DNA of 64,000 nt from Umezawaea beigongshangensis (lineage in GTDB: Bacteria; Actinomycetota; Actinomycetes; Mycobacteriales; Pseudonocardiaceae): assembly GCF_016464305.1 (NCBI RefSeq), contig NZ_JAEIOJ010000003.1:434001-498000 (forward strand). The letters are read 5' to 3'. Below are positions 1-8,271 of the stretch, piece after piece. Within the stretch, counting starts at the first letter, position 1; every line of letters begins with the position of its first letter. The notes below the pieces were generated by a model, which saw only the letters and a list, made by a program, of their open reading frames with translations, searched no databases and was not told where the DNA came from. Made by a program: the position numbers and the translations under genes.

Positions 1-335
1 CGGTGCGCCCCAACTCCGGGAATGAGGTGAACCCTCACCGCGATTTCGTAGGCGTTGTACGCGTTCTCCGTGAGGACTGGCGGGGCGACGATGTTGTCCA
101 ACCAGTGCTGTAGCCACTTCTCCACGGTCCACGCCTTGCCGGTCTTGCGGACCTTGCCCGCGTCGCGCTCCTGTTCGAGCTTGCGGACCTTCTCGGCGAC
201 CTCCGGCCGTGTCGTGGCCTGCATGTGACGGCGGTCGGGCTTGCCGTTGTCCTTCACACCCACGGTCACGCGGCCGTGCCAGTAGCCGTCCGCACCCTGG
301 TAGATGGTGGATTCCCCGTTTGACCTGCGTCCCAC
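1..335 (-). CDS. int: Tyrosine recombinase integrase, N-terminal part only
   Basis: The frame starts at GTG 335, six bases after an AGGAGG ribosome site, and runs off the left edge of the window. The visible 111 residues begin with the GRRSNGESTIYQGADGYWHG type of N-terminus, followed by the SAM-like core-binding region (TVEKWLQHWLDNIV...LTENAYNAYEIAVRVHLIPGVGAH) typical of actinomycete AICE and plasmid integrases. The catalytic R-H-R-Y residues lie outside the window. The gene sits 9 bp downstream of xis, so the two are probably cotranscribed. It would integrate the element site-specifically, probably into the 3' part of a tRNA-Ser gene. Confidence 0.85.
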   Translation of the reverse strand, partial: MGRRSNGESTIYQGADGYWHGRVTVGVKDNGKPDRRHMQATTRPEVAEKVRKLEQERDAGKVRKTGKAWTVEKWLQHWLDNIVAPPVLTENAYNAYEIAVRVHLIPGVGAH

Positions 336-344
336 TGCTGCCTC

Positions 345-572
345 CTACGCGGCTTCCGGGTTGTTCGTGTGCTGGGTGGTGAGTCGTTCGACGTAGCGGA
401 TCAGCGCGGAAACGGGGACGCGGTGCAGTCGGCCGATGTGCACCGTTTCGACCTGTCCGGTGCCGACGAGTTCGTACATGAGGGTTCGGCCGATGTTGAG
501 GCGCTTGGCCGCGTCTTTGATGGACAACAGCAGGTCTTCCGAACCCTGGAATGCGGTTGCGTTTCCGGTCAC
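345..572 (-). CDS. xis: Excisionase, helix-turn-helix DNA-binding protein
   Basis: This 75-residue protein has an excisionase/MerR-like winged helix: LLLSIKDAAKRLNIGRTLMYELVGTG followed by HIGRLHRVPVSALIRYVERL. The GTG start at 572 follows GGAGGTG by a few bases, and its GTGA overlaps the stop of the DUF3631 gene, which indicates translational coupling. Proteins of this kind bend attL/attR DNA and steer the integrase toward excision. It lies directly upstream of int, the usual xis-int order. The frame stays open far upstream into the neighbour, but the overlap and ribosome site decide the start. Confidence 0.85.
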   Translation of the reverse strand: MTGNATAFQGSEDLLLSIKDAAKRLNIGRTLMYELVGTGQVETVHIGRLHRVPVSALIRYVERLTTQHTNNPEAA

Positions 573-1720
573 GCGGCACCTCCGGCGTACTCGGTGGGGA
601 AGGGCGTCACGACACCGTGTCGCTCGGATCGGTTTTCGCGCGGGTCGTCGTTGTCGGGTTGGGGGCAGTAGCGGTTCCAGGCGTCGGTGAAGGTGTCGCG
701 GTTGTAGCCCTTGGCTTGGGTGCCGTCGGGAAATCGGATGTTGGTGGAGGTGATGCGGTATTCGCGCAACATCGCGCCGAGTTTGTGGGCGGTGAGTCCG
801 TTGGGTCCGTGGGTGCGCCAGGGCGCTTCCGGGTCGGCGTTGAGGCGGGCGAGCAGGTGTGCGGTGGGCAGGGTGGGGGTGTTGGTGAAGAGGGCGCGGC
901 AGTCGGTGAGGAGTCGGACGCCGGGGGTGGCGTCGCCGTCGTCGTTGGCTTCGGCGGTGAGGGCCAGGACGGCGGCGCGGGCGCGGCCGGGCCAGTGCCC
1001 GCCGGCGTGGTCGGCGACGGCGATGAGGGGTTCCCAGGTGTCGGCGGCGCGGTCTTCCACGGGCATGGCGGGTTCGGCGTTCTCCAGGCGGTCGAGGTCG
1101 GTGCGCAGCCAGCGCGCGAGTCGTTCGGCGAGCTGGCGCAGGGCGGGGCGGTCGCGGCGGTGCCGGTAGGGCGCGGCCTGTTCGCCGGGGGCGCGGCGGC
1201 GCATCCGGACGACCACGGCGCGGTCTTCGATGGTGTCGGGCATGGCGCCGATTCCGGCGAGGGCGGCCATGGCGAAGGTGGGGATGGATTCGACGGTGTT
1301 GCTGGCGGCGTCGTAGCGCTTGGCGGGGCGGTTGCGCTGGTGTCCGGCGTTGAGCAGCCCGCGCAGGTCCTCGTTGCCCTCGGCCTTCGGGCCGAAGATG
1401 GTGTCGGCCTCGTCCACGAGCATCGTGGGCGGGTCGTCGCTGATCGAGCGGTACACGGCGGCGGGGGAGGAGTTGACGGTGATGAACGGGTCGTGGCAGG
1501 TGGCTTCCACGACGTCGAGCAGCCGGGACTTCCCGCACCGCTTCTCCGGTCCCCGGATGACCAGCCGCGGGGCGTGTGCCCACGCCGGTTGTGCGTGACT
1601 GGCGGCGATCCACAGGACCACGGCGTCGGAGGCTTCGGCGGTGGGCAGCACGACGTAGCGGGTCAGCGCGGCGTGCACGTCGTCCAGCAGTGCGGCACCG
1701 CCGGTCGGGTCCTGGATCAT
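569..1720 (-). CDS. DUF3631 domain ATPase of the element's replication module
   Basis: This 383-residue protein matches the DUF3631 family found in actinomycete elements beside primase-polymerase genes. A Walker A-like loop (GPEKRCGKSRLL) lies near residue 55 and a Walker B-like stretch (TMLVDEADTIFG) near residue 95, followed by a conserved H-R-N-R-P-A-K-R segment. It probably acts with the upstream primase-polymerase in replicating the excised circle, perhaps as a helicase-like ATPase; this role is inferred from context. The ATG at 1720 follows GGAGG by seven bases and overlaps the stop of a 12-codon frame (1717-1755) as ATGA. Confidence 0.8.
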   Translation of the reverse strand: MIQDPTGGAALLDDVHAALTRYVVLPTAEASDAVVLWIAASHAQPAWAHAPRLVIRGPEKRCGKSRLLDVVEATCHDPFITVNSSPAAVYRSISDDPPTMLVDEADTIFGPKAEGNEDLRGLLNAGHQRNRPAKRYDAASNTVESIPTFAMAALAGIGAMPDTIEDRAVVVRMRRRAPGEQAAPYRHRRDRPALRQLAERLARWLRTDLDRLENAEPAMPVEDRAADTWEPLIAVADHAGGHWPGRARAAVLALTAEANDDGDATPGVRLLTDCRALFTNTPTLPTAHLLARLNADPEAPWRTHGPNGLTAHKLGAMLREYRITSTNIRFPDGTQAKGYNRDTFTDAWNRYCPQPDNDDPRENRSERHGVVTPFPTEYAGGAA

Positions 1721-1755
1721 GCGCGTGCCTCCGTGGTGTTCTGCTGGTTGCTCAT
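1717..1755 (-). CDS. Possible 12-codon coupling ORF between two replication genes
   Basis: Between the primase-polymerase stop and the DUF3631 start is a 12-residue frame, MSNQQNTTEARA. Its ATG overlaps the upstream TGA (ATGA), and its own TGA overlaps the downstream ATG in the same way. It could let ribosomes step from one gene to the next across a gap of about 30 bases. No functional domain is possible at this size, and translation is an inference from the two overlaps. Confidence 0.3.
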   Translation of the reverse strand: MSNQQNTTEARA

Positions 1756-2741
1756 GCCGCGCCCTGCGTGCTGAACAGCTCGGGTGCCGGTGCGCCGGGG
1801 CTGCCGGGTTGGGAGGGCCGGGTGGTGGTGGCTCCGGCGCGGAGTCCTTCGGTGATGGTTCGGCGGACCTTGGCGTCGGTGCAGTCGCAGCGGTCGCTGA
1901 TCATGTGGGCGGCGGCTGCGTGCAACTGGACCTCTGCTGTAGTCGAGGACAGACGGCCGTCCCCGACGTGGCGGCCCAGGGCGACGGCGGCGATGAACAA
2001 GGTCTTGCCGTGGGTGCCTGGTTGGGCCGCTGCGACCCGGTCCCGCTCACCTCGCACAGCGGCGGAGGTGTAGGCGTCCAGCCGCGCGGAGGAGCGCAGA
2101 ACGGGCGCTGAGACGGCCGTACGCGGCTTGGGCGTGAGCGCCTGGACCAACCAGCCCGGCAACGGGGCGGGGTCGAGGTCGTCGGTGACTTCGTAGGCCC
2201 CGTCCGGGGTGGACGATCCGGGCGCGACGACGTATCCGCCGGCCGCGCGGGTGTCGACCATCGGTCCGAGCGTGGCCGCGGTGTTGCGCAGCTGCACATC
2301 GGCCGGGGCGCGGTAGTACAGGTGCTCACCGCCACGGGCGGTGGAGACCGAGCGCGTGCCGAACAGCTCGGCGAGGTCGTGGTTCCCGCGCACGCACAGG
2401 TCGGTCAGCACGTCGCGGCCCCACTCGATCCCCGCTCGACTACAGCCGTCCTGCCCGACCACGGCGGCAGGTGACTTCGGCAAGTCCAGGTCGACCACGA
2501 CCAGACCGGAGGGGCCGGTGGCGATGCCGACGTTGAACGCGCCCGTCGACCAGCAGCGGCGGATGGTGTCGGGGTCGCGGGTGGCACGACGCTCCCACCC
2601 GACGTGACCAGTGGTGCAGGAACCGGTGCGGGGACAGGACTTCTCACCGTGCAGGGCGGGAACCTTGCTGCCGGGACGCAGTGGGAAGACGTGCCAGCCG
2701 CGCGCGGCGGCGGCCAGGGCGTGCTGAACCAAGGTGCTCAT
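1752..2741 (-). CDS. Bifunctional DNA primase/polymerase (prim-pol) replication protein
   Basis: The 329-residue protein opens with the AEP prim-pol signature: ALAAAARGWHVFPLRPGSK, then CWSTGAFNVGIATGPSGLVVVDLD with the acidic DLD pair of the active site, and a later RGGEHLYYRAP block. The family synthesises primers and DNA and is one of the three known replication initiator types in AICEs. A hairpin repeat (2784-2832) lies about 43 bases upstream of the ATG at 2741. Downstream the gene is coupled to the DUF3631 ATPase through a 12-codon frame. It likely drives autonomous replication of the excised element. Confidence 0.85.
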   Translation of the reverse strand: MSTLVQHALAAAARGWHVFPLRPGSKVPALHGEKSCPRTGSCTTGHVGWERRATRDPDTIRRCWSTGAFNVGIATGPSGLVVVDLDLPKSPAAVVGQDGCSRAGIEWGRDVLTDLCVRGNHDLAELFGTRSVSTARGGEHLYYRAPADVQLRNTAATLGPMVDTRAAGGYVVAPGSSTPDGAYEVTDDLDPAPLPGWLVQALTPKPRTAVSAPVLRSSARLDAYTSAAVRGERDRVAAAQPGTHGKTLFIAAVALGRHVGDGRLSSTTAEVQLHAAAAHMISDRCDCTDAKVRRTITEGLRAGATTTRPSQPGSPGAPAPELFSTQGAA

Positions 2742-2783
2742 GTGGTGGCTCCAGGTGGCAGGACGGACGTGGGGTTGCGAGAG

Positions 2784-2832
2784 CCCGGACCGGCGGGGGG
2801 TGTGTCGTGGCGGACTGCTCCGCCGGTCCGGG
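2784..2832 (-). repeat. AICE hairpin repeat copy A
   Basis: This is a 13-bp inverted repeat (CCCGGACCGGCGG and its complement) with a loop containing TGGCGGACTG on the plus strand. It lies between the methyltransferase stop and the primase-polymerase start, about 43 bases upstream of that start. Three other copies are at 8810, 9262 and 9868. The GGCGG of the sense 5' arm can pair either with the CCGCC in the loop or with the 3' arm. Confidence 0.8.
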
Positions 2833-2835
2833 TGG

Positions 2836-4332
2836 TCAGGCCAGGGCGCGGGCGACGGCTGTGCCGAGCCATTGGGCGACGTTGGCGGAGACGGCGTTTC
2901 CGGCCTGCATGGTCTGTTCGCCGACGTTGCCGGTGACGCGGTAGGTGTCGGGGAAGCGTTGGGCGCGGAGTTGTTCGCGGGGGCGCAGCATCCGGTAGCG
3001 GCAGTCCTCGACGGCTAGGGCGGTGTGCAGCAGGCCGTGGGCTTCGCGGGTGGCGAGGGTGGAGATCGGGCGGTCGGTGCGGTGGGGTGTGGCGCCCTTG
3101 CGGTAGGGGATGACCAGGGCGTGCGCCGGGGCGGTGTGGTGGCGCCCGGGCGGGACGGTCAGCCCGTGGTGGTTGCCGCCGGCGGAGACCGTGGAGAGCG
3201 GATCGGTGACGGCGGTGGCGGTGGCGTGGTTGCGCAGGACGGTGACAAACGGCGGGCAGAGCACGGCGTCGTTCTCGCGTGTTGTGCGGGCGGGCATGGG
3301 CACGGTGACGGTGGTGGGGTCGGTGCGCCAGGTGCCGCCGGAGGGCACGAGCATGGGCGGGCAGGCCAGTCCGTCGCCGATCTTGACGGTGCGGGTGGGC
3401 AGGGGGCCGTGGTAGGCGGGGTAGGCGCGGCCGTCGTCTCCGCCGTGGGTGACGGTGACCATCGTGGGCTGCTGACCGAACATGGCCAGCCCGGTCCGGA
3501 TGCGCTTGAGGGTCGACGTCGCCAGAGGTCGGGTCCTCTCGCCGATGAGGCCGCCGAGGTCGGTCCAGTCGATCGCGGCGGCGGCGGGCAGGACGTAGGG
3601 CTCCACGACCGTGTGGCGGCACGTTGCGTTGGGGCAGCGGTAGTCGTACTGCTGGCGGTACTTGCCGATGCGGCGGGTGCGGTCGCGTCGCCACACCTGC
3701 CGCGCCCGCACGTCGGCTTCGCACACCGGGCACCACGCGGGTGGGCGGGGTGCGACGTCGGGCAGGGGCACGCCGTGGCGGGTGAAGACCATGTACAACC
3801 TGTCTCGCCACTGGGGTGCGTGCGGGTTGGTCTCGTCTCCGACGTGCGCGGAGGACACCGACACGAACTGGACGTTGTAGCCGAGGGTCTTCATGCCGCT
3901 GACCCACCAGTCGAACAGTTCCCAGTCGGTGGCCACGTCCACGACGTTCTCCACCAGGACGGCGCGGTAGCGGTGGACCTCGGTGGCGCGGATGACGTCG
4001 TGGAACGTCGCTCGTGTGCGCTCGAATCCGGCTCCCGCGACCGGTCCTTGCTCCAGCAGGTCGAGTTGGGCGCGCTGGCGCTTGCGCCCGCCGGCGGGGC
4101 TGATCTCGGTGCAGATCGGCGAGGCCCACAGCACGTCCGTGGCGGGCAGGCGGCGCATGTCGTAGTTGGACACGTCGGCGCACAGGTGCTCTGCGTCGGC
4201 GAAGTTCGCCGCGTGGGTCTCGATCGCCCGGTCCCAGTGGTTCGCGGCCAGCTTCAACTCAAACCCCGCGGCGGTCAGGCCGATCGAGGACCCGCCCGCG
4301 CCGCAGAAGATGTCGGTGAACGTCAGGCTCAT
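2836..4332 (-). CDS. C5 cytosine DNA methyltransferase, phage-like, AICE-borne
   Basis: This 498-residue protein has C5 methyltransferase motifs in order: motif I FCGAGGSS (residues 9-16), a motif IV-like SPICTEIS with the likely catalytic Cys74, the VENV block of motif VI, a QWRDRL block like motif VIII, and QAGNAVSANV of motif X near the C-terminus. The residue before the catalytic Cys is Ile instead of the usual Pro, as in SPEC-type enzymes of actinophages. Two Cys pairs (CPVC and CPNATC) in the middle suggest a zinc-binding insert. It may protect the element from host restriction during transfer. A longer open frame upstream is not used; ATG 4332 opens directly onto motif I. Confidence 0.85.
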   Translation of the reverse strand: MSLTFTDIFCGAGGSSIGLTAAGFELKLAANHWDRAIETHAANFADAEHLCADVSNYDMRRLPATDVLWASPICTEISPAGGRKRQRAQLDLLEQGPVAGAGFERTRATFHDVIRATEVHRYRAVLVENVVDVATDWELFDWWVSGMKTLGYNVQFVSVSSAHVGDETNPHAPQWRDRLYMVFTRHGVPLPDVAPRPPAWCPVCEADVRARQVWRRDRTRRIGKYRQQYDYRCPNATCRHTVVEPYVLPAAAAIDWTDLGGLIGERTRPLATSTLKRIRTGLAMFGQQPTMVTVTHGGDDGRAYPAYHGPLPTRTVKIGDGLACPPMLVPSGGTWRTDPTTVTVPMPARTTRENDAVLCPPFVTVLRNHATATAVTDPLSTVSAGGNHHGLTVPPGRHHTAPAHALVIPYRKGATPHRTDRPISTLATREAHGLLHTALAVEDCRYRMLRPREQLRAQRFPDTYRVTGNVGEQTMQAGNAVSANVAQWLGTAVARALA

Positions 4333-4373
4333 GTCGTGTGCGTCCTTAGTGGTCGTTGAGCGAGCGGGTGCGG

Positions 4374-4541
4374 CTACTTGCGTGCGTCGTCGGCCCTCTT
4401 GCAGGTGGGGCACCAGGTGCGGGTGGTGAGCCAGGTCCAGACCGCTTCGGGCTTGTCCACGCGCAGTCCGCACGCGGTGGTGGAGTGGCCGTCCCACAGG
4501 CTGCGTTTGACTTCGAGGTGGATGAGGTCGTCGTCGGGCAT
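4374..4541 (-). CDS. Small CPTC protein 1, putative zinc ribbon
   Basis: This 55-residue protein ends in CGL...WCPTCKRADDARK, giving two Cys-containing half sites spaced like a treble-clef or ribbon. The ATG at 4541 follows AGGAGC by seven bases. An in-frame ATG at 4562 would overlap the upstream stop as ATGA and add seven residues. It lies between the methyltransferase and a second, similar small protein. I do not recognise a named family. DNA or protein binding is possible but not shown. Confidence 0.6.
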   Translation of the reverse strand: MPDDDLIHLEVKRSLWDGHSTTACGLRVDKPEAVWTWLTTRTWCPTCKRADDARK

Positions 4542-4558
4542 GGCGGGGCTCCTGGTGG

Positions 4559-4732
4559 TCATTGGCGCTTGTCGTGGGTCCATCCGGCGCGGGTGACGCA
4601 GGTGGGGCACAGGGGCGCGTTGCGGGCCGCGCCGGTGCCGACGCGCACCCCGCACAGGGCGCGGGGGTTGTCGGTGAGTCCGAGGGTGTGGGCGAGGGTT
4701 CGGGTGTTGCCGACGATGTGCATGACGGACAC
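4559..4732 (-). CDS. Small CPTC protein 2, putative zinc ribbon
   Basis: From GTG 4732, which follows GGAGG by four bases, the frame codes for 57 residues; an internal ATG at 4723 is too far from the ribosome site. The C-terminal half reads ALCGVRVG...APLCPTCVTRAGW, a Cys spacing resembling the next gene's protein, so the two may be distant duplicates. Its TGA overlaps an in-frame ATG of that gene. It is the first gene of the short run that leads into the methyltransferase. Confidence 0.55.
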   Translation of the reverse strand: MSVMHIVGNTRTLAHTLGLTDNPRALCGVRVGTGAARNAPLCPTCVTRAGWTHDKRQ

Positions 4733-4859
4733 AACACCTCCATGATGTGACTCTGAGTAGTCAACTGTGGGCGTGCGAGGACCAGGGAGGGAGGCGTGCC
4801 CTTCTGGTCCGGCAGGCTGTTTTCCGGGGTTTGTGCAGGTCGGAGCGGTGAGGCTCCCT

Positions 4860-4951
4860 GGCTCCCTGTGTGGGTGTTCGTGCTGTTCACGACAGGGAGC
4901 CGGGTTGGGGAGGCGGTTGGGGAGTCCTCCCCGTGGCGTGTCCGCCTCCCC
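4860..4951. other. Palindrome-rich region downstream of the transfer gene
   Basis: Three inverted repeats are packed between the end of tra and the next gene: GGCTCCCTG with its complement (4860-4901), GGGGAGGCGG with its complement (4907-4951), and inside the latter the perfect palindrome GGGGAGTCCTCCCC (4919-4932). They could terminate the tra transcript or form a cis-acting transfer locus, which in related plasmids lies close to the transfer ATPase gene. The sequence alone does not decide. The rest of 4733-4966 shows no gene. Confidence 0.5.
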
Positions 4952-4966
4952 GTGTTCCTCCCCGGC

Positions 4967-7234
4967 TCACCCTCCGCCCGTGTGGTCACTGTCAGTGATC
5001 GCGCGGCGGATGTCGGTGAGTCGCAGGGTCATGTAGCCGTTGGACTTGTAGGGCTCGACGTGGCGGTCGGCGAGGCGTTCGGTGAAGTCGGTGGCGGACA
5101 TGCCCTCGTAGGTCGCGGGGTGCAGCTCGGCCAGGCGCTGGCGGGCGATCTCGGTGCGGACCTTGGGCTCGTCGCCCATGACCTGCTCGACGTCGGCGAG
5201 CAGGTCGCGCGGCGGGGTGCGGTCTGCTGCCTGGTTGGTGGTGCGCCGGCCGCGCTGCTGCTTGGCGCGCTCGGCGATGGTGGTGGCCTCGTCGCCGTCG
5301 ATGAAGTGGGTGCGGATGGTGATGGAGGACTGGCCGGAGGGCAGCGGGACGCCGTCACCGGCGACGACGAGGGTGCCCTTGTCCATGCCCTGGCGCAGCT
5401 TGTGCGGTGCCGCGCCGCCGTTGATGGCCTTGTCTCCCAGCGCCATGCGGGCTTCGGACTCGGTGCCGACCACGAGGGACGCGCGGATGTGCGCGCCCTC
5501 GCGGACCAGCTTCGGGAGGTTCTGGTCGGTGGGGTTCTGGGTGCCCTGCCAGAGGATCACGTTGACCGCGCGTCCCTGGTTGTGCAGCTTGCGGGCGGCC
5601 ATGAAGTACCGCGACGTGCTCTTGGAGCCGCCGTAGGGCCGCTTGTCCTCGCCGATGGCCGGGCACATGAACGCCTGCTGCGCCTCGTCCACGACGAGGA
5701 ACAGCGGGTGGAAGCCCTGCCCGGAGCGGGCGAGGTCGCGGTCGACGCCGTTCTTGTGGGTGTCCGGGTCCACAGCGGCCAGACGGCGTTCCATCTCCCG
5801 CACGCCCTCTTCCAGCATCTCCGTGGCGGCGATGACGTGCTCGTCGGTCGGCCCCTCGATCAGGATCGAGGCGAGCCCGTGGAACATGTGCCAGTCGCCG
5901 ATGCCCTTGAGGTCGGCGATGCGGAACTCCACCGAGATGTCGAGTGCCAGCCACAGCGCCAGCGCCCGCAGCGCGGCGGTCTTGCCCTGGTTGGACAGAC
6001 CGGTGATGAGCAGGTGCCGTTGCAGCAGCGCGATGGCCGCGGCGTCACCGCGCAGGTCCTCACCCCACGGCGCGCGTCCGGTGTAGAGGTCCGCGCGCAG
6101 CGTCTCGTCCACCACCAGCGGCGACGGGCCGATCGGCTCGTCCAGCGCACCGGAGTCGGCGATCCACAGCCGCACCGTCCGTGCGGCGGGCGGGATGCTG
6201 ATGAACAGCTCGTGCTCGTGGCGGTCCAGGTTCTCCGCCAGCGCCCGCCGGCGGCCCTGCACCTGGGCGGTGTTCACCCCGGACGGGAGGGTGACGTCGA
6301 CCTCCACACCGCGCCCGGCGATGACGATCGGACCCAGCAGCGACGCGCCCGAATCGTCCATCTTCTTGATGGCGTCGCGCAGCTCCTTGATACCCAGGTC
6401 CCGCAGCGCGGTCACCACCCGGGAGGGGGTGACGGGCGCGCCGACATCGCGACCGGCGCCGGGCTTGACCAGCCACGCCGGGGCGTCCCCGACACGACGG
6501 CCGGTGTTCCACAGGTAGGCCGCGCCCACCCACGGGGCGGCCAGCAGCAGTGGCCCCCACACCACGGAAACCACGAACACCACCCCGCGCACGAACGCCA
6601 GCACCGCGGAGAACGGGTCCAGGAACGCCGAGACGTCGCCCTGCGACACGGCCAGCACGATCCCGATCCCGGTCAGCGCACCGGTCAGCCCGGCGGCACC
6701 CACGGCCGTGGCGCGCACGACCTTGACCGGCGCGTCGAGCCAGTCCATCGCCCGGCGGTGCCGGGCGTCCTTGAACCGCTCGGCACGCTCCTCCCACGCC
6801 GCGACCGCGTCGGTGTCACCGGCGATCTCGGCGGCGCGCATCATCCGCTCGTAGCGGGAGGTGGTGCGCGAGTCCCACACCCGACGCACGACCACCGACG
6901 TCCCGGAGGTCAGGTAGAGCGTGTGGCGCAGCACCCACTTACCGGTCCGCACGGTGCGGTCGTGGGTGGCGACCGTGCGCACCACGACCACGCCGCGCAC
7001 CACGGCCGCGGTACTGCGCTCCACGCGGTCGGTGACGGCGGCACGCATCCGCCGCCGGTCCAGCTCGGCGGACTCCTCCTCGGTCAGGATCTCGCCCTGG
7101 ATGACCGTGGACGGCTCGATCTCGTTGCCGGGTTCGGTGGCGGGCGAGTTGGTGGGGCGCAGGGGAAAGACGTTGCTCGTGCTGGTCGAGTCGTCGGGGT
7201 CGGGTGCTCCGGACGCGGTCGTGGTGGTGCTCAT
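4967..7234 (-). CDS. tra: FtsK/SpoIIIE-type conjugal transfer ATPase
   Basis: The 755-residue protein has a disordered N-terminus, two or more hydrophobic segments around residues 175-195 and 207-240, and a motor domain with Walker A GLSNQGKTA (near 415) and Walker B LFLVVDEAQQ (near 508), followed by LHNQGRAVNVILWQGTQNP. This is the layout of TraB/TraSA-type translocases, which move double-stranded DNA of AICEs and Streptomyces plasmids through the mycelium. The C-terminal 80 residues look like a winged-helix region that may read a specific DNA site. The ATG overlaps the upstream stop (ATGA), coupling it to the DUF2637-like gene. Confidence 0.9.
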   Translation of the reverse strand: MSTTTTASGAPDPDDSTSTSNVFPLRPTNSPATEPGNEIEPSTVIQGEILTEEESAELDRRRMRAAVTDRVERSTAAVVRGVVVVRTVATHDRTVRTGKWVLRHTLYLTSGTSVVVRRVWDSRTTSRYERMMRAAEIAGDTDAVAAWEERAERFKDARHRRAMDWLDAPVKVVRATAVGAAGLTGALTGIGIVLAVSQGDVSAFLDPFSAVLAFVRGVVFVVSVVWGPLLLAAPWVGAAYLWNTGRRVGDAPAWLVKPGAGRDVGAPVTPSRVVTALRDLGIKELRDAIKKMDDSGASLLGPIVIAGRGVEVDVTLPSGVNTAQVQGRRRALAENLDRHEHELFISIPPAARTVRLWIADSGALDEPIGPSPLVVDETLRADLYTGRAPWGEDLRGDAAAIALLQRHLLITGLSNQGKTAALRALALWLALDISVEFRIADLKGIGDWHMFHGLASILIEGPTDEHVIAATEMLEEGVREMERRLAAVDPDTHKNGVDRDLARSGQGFHPLFLVVDEAQQAFMCPAIGEDKRPYGGSKSTSRYFMAARKLHNQGRAVNVILWQGTQNPTDQNLPKLVREGAHIRASLVVGTESEARMALGDKAINGGAAPHKLRQGMDKGTLVVAGDGVPLPSGQSSITIRTHFIDGDEATTIAERAKQQRGRRTTNQAADRTPPRDLLADVEQVMGDEPKVRTEIARQRLAELHPATYEGMSATDFTERLADRHVEPYKSNGYMTLRLTDIRRAITDSDHTGGG

Positions 7235-8271
7235 CGCTGCGCCTCCTCGGCGGTGTCGTCGTCGTGCATGAGGTGGGTCAGGGCCGCGCCGAGTCCGAGG
7301 ACGAGGACGGGCAGGCAGGACACGACGGTGGTGATCTGCCAGGGGGCCACGGCCATGCCGGCGGCCTTCATCAGGTGGTAGGCGATCTGCCCGCCCGCAC
7401 CGAGCAGCAGTGCGCCGAGTGCGGACCACTTCGCGAACGAGCGCGCCTTGCGGGAGCGGGTGGTGCTGGACAGCCACACCCGCAGAGCGAACGCCGCGTA
7501 CGCCTCCACCCCCAGCGGGAGCGTGATCGCGGAGTCGATCGTCCAGCCGTCCGCGATGCCGGGGAGCGGGGTGATCTCGCCGAACCCGGTGAGCTTGCCC
7601 AGCTCCACCCACCCGCCCCAGATCGCGACGAACGCGCCCAGGGCGATGAGCAGCACCGGCCAGGATCGGACCTGCCGGGCACGCCGCACCGGACGCACCG
7701 GGGTGGTGTCGCGGTCGGTGAGCACCAGCCACGCCCGCCGGACACGACCGGTCACTACTGGGCTGCGATCCGCTGGCGGGTTGGCCACCTGAACCGCGGC
7801 CGATGTGGTGTCCGATCCGATGCCCAGGTCTGCGGCGATGCTGACCTGCGACGACGAGAGCACCACGGCGGGCTGCGCGGACGCAGTCGTGTCGGTGTCC
7901 TCGTGCGCGTCGGGGGCAGCACCGACGGGTACGGCATCGGGCGCGCCGTGCGTGGCGTGCTCGGCAGTCGGGACGTCCTCGGTGGTGACGTCGTGCCCGG
8001 TGTCGTGCCTGGTGGTGGGTGTGGTGTCGGGGGTGGGCACGGCGTGCAGCAGCCGGGGCCGGGTGTCCTCGGGAACGGTCAGGGTGGTTCCGGTGCTCGG
8101 GGTGGTGGAGCGGACGGCCTTGACTGCGTCGAGTGCGGCGCGGGCCTTGGGGCCACCGACCTTGAACTTCTTCATGACCTGGTTGCGGGAGGGGATGCGG
8201 CCGTCGTGCTCGGCCAGCTCGGCGACCTGACGGGCCAGGCGGTCGAGCTGCTTGGGGTAGGCGCTGGTCAC
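7231..8271 (-). CDS. DUF2637/SpdB-like membrane protein
   Basis: This 346-residue protein has an N-terminal helical, DNA-binding-like part (LDRLARQVAELAEHDGRIPSRNQVMKKFKVG...), a long Thr/Asp-rich linker, then four membrane segments. The block GGWVELGKLTGFG...LPGIADGW, followed by ITLPLGVEAYAAFALR, is characteristic of DUF2637 proteins next to tra in AICEs. The GTG at 8271 follows AGGAGG by six bases and overlaps the previous stop. It probably serves intramycelial spread or supports the Tra channel; that role is inferred from position. Its N-terminus resembles regulators that probe the host genome with a K-F-K-V-G-motif helix. Confidence 0.75.
   Translation of the reverse strand: MTSAYPKQLDRLARQVAELAEHDGRIPSRNQVMKKFKVGGPKARAALDAVKAVRSTTPSTGTTLTVPEDTRPRLLHAVPTPDTTPTTRHDTGHDVTTEDVPTAEHATHGAPDAVPVGAAPDAHEDTDTTASAQPAVVLSSSQVSIAADLGIGSDTTSAAVQVANPPADRSPVVTGRVRRAWLVLTDRDTTPVRPVRRARQVRSWPVLLIALGAFVAIWGGWVELGKLTGFGEITPLPGIADGWTIDSAITLPLGVEAYAAFALRVWLSSTTRSRKARSFAKWSALGALLLGAGGQIAYHLMKAAGMAVAPWQITTVVSCLPVLVLGLGAALTHLMHDDDTAEEAQR

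Noticed and set aside
345-1613. A 422-codon open frame covering the excisionase and beyond
   Set aside because: Only the last 75 codons look like a real protein. The rest is an Arg/Pro/His-rich shadow of the DUF3631 gene.
4333-4989. N-terminal extension of the AICE methyltransferase to 717 residues
   Set aside because: The extra 219 residues are low-complexity and overlap two small genes with their own ribosome sites; motif I follows directly after ATG 4332.
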